NCBI GenBank assembly: GCA_028641055.1
Contig: CM054060.1
Coordinates: 314,103,682-314,167,681, forward strand
Direction of reading: 5' to 3'
Source of the DNA: Alopecurus myosuroides
Taxonomy: Eukaryota > Streptophyta > Magnoliopsida > Poales > Poaceae
DNA length: 64,000 nt
Part shown: piece after piece, positions 1 through 9,730 of the stretch
Numbering within the stretch: position 1 is the first letter of the stretch
Layout: the number at the start of each line of letters is the position of its first letter
Translations under genes and position numbers: made by a program
Notes under the pieces: model-generated
What the model was told of the DNA's origin: nothing
The model's database searches: none
What the model saw: only the letters and a program-made list of their open reading frames with translations

Positions 1-1076
1 TACTCAGCGCAGGTGTGCAAAACTCCCGCAGGACACAACACCCCGGCACTACAGGCCTCGCCCTATATGCATCATCATCATCATAACCAGTAACCATGGG
101 GGCGCCACCCATTATGCAAAGGAGCAAATGGAACACCCGAACTAAGTGTGGCTCTTCGGACAAGCTGCAGATCAGGTCTAAGTCGAGGGGGGTCCCATAC
201 TACCACCCGGATGCGGTGAGCACGCTCATCATGGATCAGTAGACAAGACCCTTTTCCTATTAGGGTCGACACTAGCAGGCCTCAAAACCACAAAGGGCCT
301 CCTGCCGGTGCCTTATCAGCATATTATTAATAACAGGTTGACTGATTAACATCGAGCCCCAGAACATAATGAAATAATTACAGAAAGTAATGGGTAACGG
401 ACTCGAGCAAAACAACCTAAGCATGCTAGTAAGACATGGGCAACAAGCAATGGTTATAGGTATGGAGGTGAGGCAATATCAGGGTTAAAGGATACATGTG
501 ATAGGTTCGTAACAGAAACAACCACTACTAAGGCTAGCAGAAATAGACAACGGAAAGTATCGGTAACCAAGGTTGAAAGGAACACAGTGGTTCATGTGAG
601 TGATAACTTGCCTGCAAACCCAGTAGCCTGGTACTGAGCTAACTCCTTAGACGGGGTGTCGTAAGTATCGTCGGTCTCAACGTCGCCGTGTATCCGAGAA
701 GAAGCAAACAAACAAGGCAGAAATATAAACAATCATTATCATGGCATTGTGCACAATCAAAGATGATGCATGTCAAGTTAATGGTTGCATCAAAATAAAC
801 TAGTTGACAAGATAGAAACATGATTAAATGGACCCATATGCAATTGGATTGCATATGGAAAGCCCATGAATTATGGTTGAATTAATTGTTTTACAACTAA
901 TCATCATATGAAAGTGGATTAGCATGATGCATGGATGAGGAAAACAGCAAAATAACAACAATAGAAGCAATTGGAAATAAGGTTTAGCAAGTTTGGAAAT
1001 TCATTCATTAAGTTAGGAAATTTTGGTTACTTAAAGGTGTCACACAAGCATTTGTTGTTTTCATCAAGTTAAATTG

Positions 1077-1540
1077 TTCAAAACAGAAAACAAAGTTTAT
1101 ATTTGGAAAGAGGGTTTAATTTTGCATGGAGAACATATTTCATTTGTTGAAATTGGATTTAAAATGAGCAAGTTATTATTTTGGCAATTTTAAATGCAAT
1201 AAATAAGAAACAGTTGTTTTCAGCAATTTAAATTATTCAAAACAGCAAACAAAATTTATATTTGGAAAGTACATGGAAAATTTATTGGAAAACATATTTG
1301 GTTTGTGAAATTTGGAATTTTTATGCTCAAGTTATGAATTTTGCAAATTTAAGTGAATTTGACAAGTTTTCAAATTTTGCACCAATTTAAAATATTCAAA
1401 ACAGTAAACAAATTTTATATTTGGATAGATCATTTAATTTGGTATTGAAAACATATCAAAATTGTTGGATTTGGAGTTAGGATGATTTATTTATGCAATT
1501 TACAAAATATAGTGCAAATCTGCCATTTTTAACCCATTAG
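1077..1540. repeat. three 159-bp tandem units inside LTR
   Basis: Diverged units are marked by TTCAAAACAG followed by a stretch ending in TATATTTGGA. They start near 1077, 1236 and 1395, a spacing of 159 bp each time. The same three units recur in the partner LTR at 6353, 6512 and 6671. Confidence 0.8.
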
Positions 1541-2284
1541 GGACTTAGGAAAAATTATTTCAGGGGTCTAGATTAATTACCAGGGGCCTAGGTGTGAATA
1601 CCAGAAAGTTTTGTGACCAAACAATTGAAAAACAAAAAGTTTGGTAATTGTGCAGGGGGTGGGATTTGATCCCTGCACCTTCTGATGCGCCAAGGGGAAC
1701 ACAACCAGTGGGCTGATGGCTTCTTTGTGTTAGGGAGGGGCCTCAAGGGGGGTATGAGCTTCTGCTGCTGGACTTTTTTTTCTCTGAAACATAAACTGCA
1801 CGTACTGAACATTGGGGCGGACAGAACCAGAACGATGGTCGATCTCCAGCGGCTGCTCGCCGGAGAGGGGGCGGCCAAGGGGGAAAGGGAGGCGGCCCTA
1901 GAGGAGAGGAGGGAGGAGGGAGAGAGGAGGAGGCGGAGCGGCCTCACCTTGACCGATCTGGAGCAGGGAGGCGGAGCAGCAGGGAGCGATGCAGGGGAGG
2001 TGGCCGGCGTTGGGGAGGACGGCGCCGGCGACTCAGGCCCTCCCGGCTTGAGCCGAGGGCGTGGAGAGGAAGCCCGCGGTGGGGCGGTTCCATTCCCGCC
2101 CCCACCGCGGCCGGAGAGGCCCCAACCGGCCGGCGATCACCGGAGCAAAATTAGAGAATTTTCGGTTCAATTACAGTGTGACAGAGAGAAGAGGCAGAGG
2201 GAGGAAGAAGAAGAGGGGCGGCGGCTGGGAAGGAAGGAGAGGGAGAAGGAGAGGGCTAGGGTTACCCTAGGGCAGGAGCTCAGG

Positions 2285-2290
2285 TTTATA
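2285..2290 (-). promoter_or_regulatory. LTR TATA box with downstream telo-box palindrome
   Basis: On the minus strand CCCCTATAAACC is followed about 15-30 nt downstream by a palindrome (plus 2256-2270, CTAGGGTTACCCTAG) containing the plant telo-box core AACCCTA, and then by a CT-rich tract. The arrangement is repeated at 7561-7566 in the partner LTR and, modified, near 13329-13334 in the older LTR. It is the probable LTR promoter and start region of the element. This is inferred from sequence only. Confidence 0.5.
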
Positions 2291-3091
2291 GGGGGAAGGG
2301 ATGGTGCTCCACCGTTGCCTGTTCCTCTGATGCACGTGGACAGGGTGGATGGTGATCGTACAGAGGTGGAAGAAGACGACAAGGGGGGTAAGTGGGCTGA
2401 GAGGGAGTTGGGCCAAAGGGGAAAAGGCTGGGCCTAGGTGTGCTCTCTCCCTCCTCTCTTGCTCTTTATTAATTGTTTTGTCATTTATTTATTTTTGCTG
2501 ATTTGAAAAGGAAGAAAAAGCTAGAGTCTTGATGTTAGAAAATTTAGGAGAAAAATTTGGGTGAGTTATTTTAGGATAACAACAACATGTGCAACTTTTG
2601 TTTTACAAAAATAATTCAAATTATTTGAGGTTTGGTAAATGGATTGAATTTAGGTGAATTGCTATTAGTTGAAATATTGGAAGCAAAAGGTTATGGTTTG
2701 TTGTGTAATTTTCATGATTTCAAATTGGTTGCTGATTAGAGAGATGTATTTGAATTTGGGTAACAAATTGGATTAAGGGGATTATTAAAACCACAATTTT
2801 AAATAGTTGAACCTTAGGGATTTAATGGAAATAATTGGTTGTTTTTATTTGAAATATGATTTTGGAAATTGTAACATCACAAGGATGAAACAAAGGGTTT
2901 GAAATTGGAGTTGAAATTCAAATAGAAAACAAAGGAAAACAAAGGAAAACAGTTGGAAAACAAATGAAAACAGAGGAAAACAAATGGAAACCAAACAAAA
3001 CAAATGCAATCAACATGATGCCATGATGCAAAACATAAAATAACAGAGAGCAAACATTCTAATGGCTATTTTTCAGACTTGGGATGTTACA

Positions 3092-3106
3092 AAACGCCCC
3101 TCCTTG
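3092..3106 (-). other. polypurine tract of element A
   Basis: On the minus strand AAGGAGGGGCGTTT directly precedes the 3' LTR start TGTAACATCC. Position and purine content fit the plus-strand primer of an LTR retrotransposon. Confidence 0.6.
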
Positions 3107-3353
3107 AAGGAATCGCGCCCCGAGATTCCTACTGAGAAAAGAAAAGGTCCGGAAACTTCTTGGGGAGATCCTCCTGAGCTGTGACACGTGAAACACCTCG
3201 TGCACACTGGATAGACGTCAGGGAATTAGCAAACCACCGGAACATTTTCAAGTAAAGGGAGAGGTTTTGTACCAAGGGTGTATAGCTGAATGGGACTTGG
3301 TTCATTTGGAGAATAGATTATCTGGCTAGAATGGTGGAACAGAGTTATTGACA

Positions 3354-3728
3354 TCAATGCAACACCAAGAATAACATCAATGTCAGAATCATCAACATGA
3401 GAGTAACGAGGAATATGTGGCCTCTCATTAGAATTGGATTGTTCTTGCTTATGTTGGAAGTCAACATTTGAGATCCCGGGGAGTGAACAGAGATTTGATT
3501 GCTTAGTGGAACCAGAATTAGGTTGTATGTTGTGGAAAATATTGTTGACACAAAGGAATGTGATGCTCCGGTATCAAATAACACTTTAACTGGATAAGAG
3601 TTTACGAGGAAGTTTTGATTAGACGTCGGTAGAAGATTTGAAGTGGAAAACAACAACAAGATTTCAACGGACGAAAAGGATGTTGAGAAGAACAGGATAA
3701 CGAAGCAACACCGGGAAAACGAGAACAA
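3354..3728 (-). pseudogene. gypsy retropepsin (protease) remnant
   Basis: The 124-residue reading frame contains VLFDTGASHSFVS, the active-site region of Ty3/gypsy aspartic proteases (Asp-Thr-Gly-Ala), followed by VPLSNQISVHSPGSQ and PILMRG segments that match the spacing of Tekay/Del proteases in order. Downstream the similarity fades into a low-complexity leucine-rich tail, and the RT that should follow is missing. In an intact element this enzyme processes the Gag-Pol polyprotein. Here it is an isolated domain without its gag or pol partners. The ATG used is simply the first in the frame and probably not meaningful. Family assignment is by recalled motif. Confidence 0.7.
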
Positions 3729-4125
3729 AACTCCTGAGGTACTACGGAAAAAAAAAACCCATCCGGGCTTCTAAAGGATCAATATCTACTGCTTAAGGAA
3801 TAGAGGATCTGCTTCCGGGGCTTACACGCCTCCGTTCTCAATCATGAGTAGGCAACATGATAAATCATGTCACAACCACCTCCATTCCTATGGTCTAGTA
3901 GATATAACCATCCTAGAGAAACCAGGATTCGTGAAATCCTAACTTGAAAGTTTAGATGAGAAGGGAAAAACAACGTTGCACTTCCTTACCAGAAAAAGGG
4001 AGGGTGGGTGGGGAAAGAAGAAAAAGAACAGAATTCCTACTCTCACGTTTCATTTTTCCTATATAGCTACAAAATAGTTTCTAGACTCAACTTCGACCAG
4101 TAAAAAGGGATCCTACAGGCAGACA

Positions 4126-4138
4126 GGCTCTGATACCA
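4126..4138 (-). other. primer binding site, initiator-Met tRNA type
   Basis: On the minus strand TGGTATCAGAGCC lies two nucleotides after the LTR end. This is the usual tRNA-iMet complementary site of many plant gypsy and copia elements, and it fixes element A on the minus strand. Confidence 0.85.
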
Positions 4139-4140
4139 TT

Positions 4141-7100
4141 TGTCGCACCCGGACTTCTAGGGGATACTCACAGTCCGTCAAACAGTAGATAAATGGCTTA
4201 CGGGGCATACCGGCACCCGCATCTCAATATGAGCAGGCCAACACGTAAACGTGTGACAACCATTACCTTACTATTCATCGTCTGCGCAAACCATCCCGTA
4301 GAAATCCAGATACTTCCGTTGACGTACTTCAAAACATACACACATGGTACGTCAACGGCATTGGAACAAGTGATATCACAACAGATCTCTACGACACAAA
4401 AGATGGAAATAAGATGCAACTGGCCCTCACTAGGGCAGAGAATAGCAACTACAATCATTCAGAGGGCACATGCCCCAACAATACATCATTACATCACAGC
4501 GGAAGCATTCAACATGTCTGAGTACAGACAAGAACCAAATAGGCCTAAGAGGCCGGAAACGAAAAGACGGAGCCCATCCACGAAGTCTCGGATCCTGCCC
4601 GGGTCCGCTATCTACTCGTCAGCAGTCTCGTCGTCATACTCCACGTAGTAGCCACCAGGTAGATCCTCGGAAACGTCGTCTGCGTAAACCACAGCCCCAA
4701 AGGGGTCAGTACATAAACGTACTGGCAAGCAAGACTCACAGTTCACCAAAGTGTAACCCGTCAACACCAAGCACAGATGCTTTGGGTTCAACGGAAGGGA
4801 ATGGGATATAAAAGATGCTGCAACTGGCTGCTCTAACCAACTACAGAGTTATTACCACTTCCGGCTATCAGAAAGGAGATAAGATCGTGTGTTGTAACCA
4901 ACTGAAAGCTAACATCAAACAAACCCATCCTGGATCTCGCCCCTTATCCAAAGAAGCAATCCGAGGATAACTCACACAGTTGGATTAATGAATAATGGAT
5001 CAAGTTGTTGTGTCAATAAGTCTATTACTAGTCAACTTAACATTAGTTAGGTGTAAGTTGTTCTGAGTACTTGTTAGCCAGTACTTTCACCAAGTCGTCA
5101 CATAACCGCGGACAACACGGCTTCTCGAGAAGATTTATCCCTGCAGGGGTGTGCTCCAGTACCCGTACACACTCAAGCCACCAACTAAAACTCAGGTTGG
5201 CTTGACACGACCCAAACCATCTCTACAACCCATCCTCAGAGCCACGGAGCTATAAGGTCCCAGCCACGCAGCCGAATACTCAGCGCAGGTGTGCAAAACT
5301 CCCGCAGGACACAACACCCCGGCACTACAGGCCTCGCCCTATATGCATCATCATCATCATAACCAGTAACCATGGGGGCGCCACCCATTATGCAAAGGAG
5401 CAAATGGAACACCCGAACTAAGTGTGGCTCTTCGGACAAGCTGCAGATCAGGTCTAAGTCGAGGGGGGTCCCATACTACCACCCGGATGCGGTGAGCACG
5501 CTCATCATGGATCAGTAGACAAGACCCTTTTCCTATTAGGGTCGACACTAGCAGGCCTCAAAACCACAAAGGGCCTCCTGCCGGTGCCTTATCAGCATAT
5601 TATTAATAACAGGTTGACTGATTAACATCGAGCCCCAGAACATAATGAAATAATTACAGAAAGTAATGGGTAACGGACTCGAGCAAAACAACCTAAGCAT
5701 GCTAGTAAGACATGGGCAACAAGCAATGGTTATAGGTATGGAGGTGAGGCAATATCAGGGTTAAAGGATACATGTGATAGGTTCGTAACAGAAACAACCA
5801 CTACTAAGGCTAGCAGAAATAGACAACGGAAAGTATCGGTAACCAAGGTTGAAAGGAACACAGTGGTTCATGTGAGTGATAACTTGCCTGCAAACCCAGT
5901 AGCCTGGTACTGAGCTAACTCCTTAGACGGGGTGTCGTAAGTATCGTCGGTCTCAACGTCGCCGTGTATCCGAGAAGAAGCAAACAAACAAGGCAGAAAT
6001 ATAAACAATCATTATCATGGCATTGTGCACAATCAAAGATGATGCATGTCAAGTTAATGGTTGCATCAAAATAAACTAGTTGACAAGATAGAAACATGAT
6101 TAAATGGACCCATATGCAATTGGATTGCATATGGAAAGCCCATGAATTATGGTTGAATTAATTGTTTTACAACTAATCATCATATGAAAGTGGATTAGCA
6201 TGATGCATGGATGAGGAAAACAGCAAAATAACAACAATAGAAGCAATTGGAAATAAGGTTTAGCAAGTTTGGAAATTCATTCATTAAGTTAGGAAATTTT
6301 GGTTACTTAAAGGTGTCACACAAGAATTTGTTGTTTTCATCAAGTTAAATTGTTCAAAACAGAAAACAAAGTTTATATTTGGAAAGAGGGTTTAATTTTG
6401 CATGGAGAACATATTTCATTTGTTGAAATTGGATTTAAAATGAGCAAGTTATTATTTTGGCAATTTTAAATGCAATAAATAAGAAACAGTTGTTTTCAGC
6501 AATTTAAATTATTCAAAACAGCAAACAAAATTTATATTTGGAAAGTACATGGAAAATTTATTGGAAAACATATTTGGTTTGTGAAATTTGGAATTTTTAT
6601 GCTCAAGTTATGAATTTTGCAAATTTAAGTGAATTTGACAAGTTTTCAAATTTTGCACCAATTTAAAATATTCAAAACAGTAAACAAATTTTATATTTGG
6701 ATAGATCATTTAATTTGGTATTGAAAACATATCAAAATTGTTGGATTTGGAGTTAGGATGATTTATTTATGCAATTTACAAAATATAGTGCAAATCTGCC
6801 ATTTTTAACCCATTAGGGACTTAGGAAAAATTATTTCAGGGGTCTAGATTAATTACCAGGGGCCTAGGTGTGAATACCAGAAAGTTTTGTGACCAAACAA
6901 TTGAAAAACAAAAAGTTTGGTAATTGTGCAGGGGGTGGGATTTGATCCCTGCACCTTCTGATGCGCCAAGGGGAACACAACCAGTGGGCTGATGGCTTCT
7001 TTGTGTTAGGGAGGGGCCTCAAGGGGGGTATGAGCTTCTGCTGCTGGACTTTTTTTTCTCTGAAACATAAACTGCACGTACTGAACAATGGGGCGGACAG

Positions 7101-8367
7101 AACCAGAACGATGGTCGATCTCCAGCGGCTGCTCGCCGGAGAGGGGGCGGCCAAGGGGGAAAGGGAGGCGGCCCTAGAGGAGAGGAGGGAGGAGGGAGAG
7201 AGGAGGAGGCGGAGCGGCCTCACCTTGACCGATCTGGAGCAGGGAGGCGGAGCAGCAGGGAGCGATGCAGGGGAGGTGGCCGGCGTTGGGGAGGACGGCG
7301 CCGGCGACTCAGGCCCTCCCGGCTTGAGCCGAGGGCGTGGAGAGGAAGCCCGCGGTGGGGCGGTTCCATTCCCGCCCCCACCGCGGCCGGAGAGGCCCCA
7401 ACCGGCCGGCGATCACCGGAGCAAAATTAGAGAATTTTCGGTTCAATTACAGTGTGACAGAGAGAAGAGGCAGAGGGAGGAAGAAGAAGAGGGGCGGCGG
7501 CTGGGAAGGAAGGAGAGGGAGAAGGAGAGGGCTAGGGTTACCCTAGGGCAGGAGCTCAGGTTTATAGGGGGAAGGGATGGTGCTCCACCGTTGCCTGTTC
7601 CTCTGATGCACGTGGACAGGGTGGATGGTGATCGTACAGAGGTGGAAGAAGACGACAAGGGGGGTAAGTGGGCTGAGAGGGAGTTGGGCCAAAGGGGAAA
7701 AGGCTGGGCCTAGGTGTGCTCTCTCCCTCCTCTCTTGCTCTTTATTAATTGTTTTGTCATTTATTTATTTTTGCTGATTTGAAAAGGAAGAAAAAGCTAG
7801 AGTCTTGATGTTAGAAAATTTAGGAGAAAAATTTGGGTGAGTTATTTTAGGATAACAACAACATGTGCAACTTTTGTTTTACAAAAATAATTCAAATTAT
7901 TTGAGGTTTGGTAAATGGATTGAATTTAGGTGAATTGCTATTAGTTGAAATATTGGAAGCAAAAGGTTATGGTTTGTTGTGTAATTTTCATGATTTCAAA
8001 TTGGTTGCTGATTAGAGAGATGTATTTGAATTTGGGTAACAAATTGGATTAAGGGGATTATTAAAACCACAATTTTAAATAGTTGAACCTTAGGGATTTA
8101 ATGGAAATAATTGGTTGTTTTTATTTGAAATATGATTTTGGAAATTGTAACATCACAAGGATGAAACAAAGGGTTTGAAATTGGAGTTGAAATTCAAATA
8201 GAAAACAAAGGAAAACAAAGGAAAACAGTTGGAAAACAAATGAAAACAGAGGAAAACAAATGGAAACCAAACAAAACAAATGCAATCAACATGATGCCAT
8301 GATGCAAAACATAAAATAACAGAGAGCAAACATTCTAATGGCTATTTTTCAGACTTGGGATGTTACA
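4141..8367 (-). repeat. 5' LTR of Tekay/Del-like gypsy element A
   Basis: This is a complete 4,227-bp LTR: on the minus strand TGTAACATCCC at 8367 through GGGTGCGACA at 4141, then PBS. Positions 5277-8367 duplicate 1-3091. The LTR is four times longer than the internal region. It holds three 159-bp AT-rich units (6353-6816), a GC-rich island (6956-7716), a TATA box at 7561-7566 on the minus strand and a GGAAAACAAA-like tract near 8205-8271. The right flank TGCTA (8368-8372) is the predicted target duplication, which could be verified only outside the window. The element interrupts a Tat-type protease reading frame that resumes at 8368. Confidence 0.88.
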
Positions 8368-9257
8368 TGCTACGTCCAGTCGGATTCCATTGCTACCACA
8401 AAACTTTTCCATTGCGCCAAGGGACATGTTGGTTCCATCATCCGGATCTACTTGAGACCGATAATACTTGAGTTCTTCTTTTCTGCAAGCTTGCTCGGCC
8501 ATTACCGAATCTCCTTCATCGCACTCGGCCGCTATATCCCGGCTTCCATGTATGGTGATGGTCTGCTTAGGACCCGGAATCTTCAGCTGCAAATACACAT
8601 AACACGGCCTGGCCATGAATTTGGCGTAAGCCGGTCTTCCAAATAGTGCGTGATAAGGACTGCGCAATTTGACCACCTCGAACGTGAGCCACTCGACTCG
8701 ATAATTATCCGTTGATTCTCCGAAAGCTACCTCCAATGCGATTTTCCCCTCGGGACATGCCGAGTGACCCGGCACTATTCCATGAAAAATTGTTGAGCTT
8801 TTCTGTAGCTGGGACTCTTTGAGACCCATGCGTGAAAAAGTTTCCCAGTACAAGATATTGATGCTACTTCCACCGTCCATCAGGACCCTTTTTAACTCGT
8901 AACCATTAACCTGTGGTGCGACTACCAAAGCTAAGACTCCCGGGTGCTCTATTCTTTCCGGGTGATCTCTTCTGCTCCACGTTATCTCTTGCTCCGCCCA
9001 TCTCAGGTATCCCGGACCAGCCGAGGAAACCGAGTTCACAGCTTGCTTGAGTATCGATGAAGACGCTGATCTGGCCGATCGTCACAATAGATCCGGATTC
9101 GAGGTGGTCCGACTCCGGCCCCCAGCCGGAATCGTCCACCATCTTCTCTCCTTTGTGGTCGATGTAGATCTCGCCGACGACAAGATTCTCCATGTTCTTC
9201 CGAGCTTCTCCCGTGATGTAAACACCTTTGGACGCAGGCCCCACGGTGGGCGCCAAC
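8368..9257 (-). pseudogene. Tat-type gypsy internal remnant: leader fused to protease, gag deleted
   Basis: On the minus strand the PBS is followed by about 200 nt of leader and then a frame (8335-9039) encoding a protease of the Tat/Retand group: KRVLMDGGSSINILY is the active-site region, with Asp-Gly-Gly in place of the usual Asp-Thr/Ser-Gly, followed by FHGIVPG, TFEVV and HALFGRPAYAKFMA. The same order occurs in the Tat element at 57568-60981. The roughly 900-residue gag region present there is missing here, so most of gag was deleted. The frame is cut at 8368 by the inserted 4.2-kb LTR of element A; the remaining pol must lie left of the window. Confidence 0.75.
9241..9256 (-). other. primer binding site of Tat-type element B
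   Basis: On the minus strand TTGGCGCCCACCGTGG directly follows the LTR end. The same site occurs at 57479 in the other Tat element, and it is characteristic of this gypsy lineage. Confidence 0.8.
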
Positions 9258-9730
9258 TGTCGTGGGATAATCACGGCAGACGTTACCGGGGGTAACGGCT
9301 CTTGGGGCAAGACGACACAGGCGTTTGGGAGAGGGTTCAGCTCAGAGGAAAACATGATGGAACTCGATCTGGTAGCCGGCAATCAAGTCGCCGAGTCTCC
9401 GATCTCAAGGTATTAACTCAACTCTCGTGTTACACTGGATGCTCGATACCAAACGATATTGCTAGGGTTCTTAGATCTCTCTCAGCTAAACCTAGGGGTC
9501 GGTTTATAAAGCACCCGTACCCCCTGGCTTACCCTCCAAGACGCACCCTGAATCCTACCCGGACACCGCATACAAACCCTAACTTTCCTTTACCGTAACC
9601 CACAATCCGGGTTACGAGGCCTACAAACTTGGGCCTTCCAGAAGTTTCTTTATCCTTAGCCGGATCTTGCGCAGCGTCCTTTGGGCCGGGTTACACCTTG
9701 GAGTTGGCCTACCGGGTTATTATCCCTCCA
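9258..9730 (-). repeat. 5' LTR of Tat-type gypsy element B
   Basis: This 473-bp LTR reads, on the minus strand, from TGGAGGGATAATAACC at 9730 to ATCCCACGACA at 9258, directly followed by the PBS. A TATA-like TTTATAAA lies at 9503-9510 on the minus strand. It interrupts an older Tekay-like LTR: sequence from about 9731 rejoins the family at the point corresponding to about 4480 in element A. TCAAT (9731-9735) is the candidate 5-bp target duplication; its partner is outside the window. The exact right border could differ by a few bases. Confidence 0.75.

Larger units (their letters stand above)
1..3091 (-). repeat. 3' LTR (window-truncated) of Tekay/Del-like gypsy element A
   Basis: This stretch is repeated almost perfectly 5,276 bp downstream, at 5277-8367. 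On the minus strand it starts TGTAACATCCC at 3091, a typical LTR start for plant Tekay/Del chromoviruses. Its outer end lies beyond the window. I noticed only two mismatches with the other LTR, near 1048 (c versus a) and near 1812 (t versus a), so the insertion is young. It contains an AT-rich tract with 159-bp repeats (about 1077-1540), a GC-rich purine-biased island (1680-2440) whose overlapping ORFs I do not regard as genes, a minus-strand TATA box and a short GGAAAACAAA-type repeat tract near 2930-2995. The coincidence of the duplication borders with PBS and PPT shows that this is an LTR pair and not a simple segmental duplication. Confidence 0.85.
3092..4140 (-). mobile_element. shortened internal region of Tekay/Del-like element A
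   Basis: Only 1,049 bp lie between the two LTRs, whereas an autonomous Tekay/Del element carries several kb of gag-pol here. What remains, read on the minus strand, is the PBS at 4126-4138, a leader, a segment resembling a diverged LTR end (about 3763-3905), a protease remnant (3354-3728) and a purine tract against the 3' LTR. No RT, RNase H, integrase or chromodomain is present. The element must have moved with proteins supplied in trans, because its near-identical LTRs show recent insertion. It resembles a LARD-like deletion derivative. Confidence 0.8.

Noticed and set aside
1588..2437. Overlapping ORFs of 250, 119, 71 and 69 codons in the LTR (repeated at 6864-7713)
   Set aside because: They overlap on both strands in a purine-rich GC island, are of low complexity and lack any protein motif; base composition explains the open frames.
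1..8367. Simple tandem segmental duplication of 5,276 bp
   Set aside because: The borders coincide with LTR ends, PBS and PPT, so an LTR pair explains the duplication fully.
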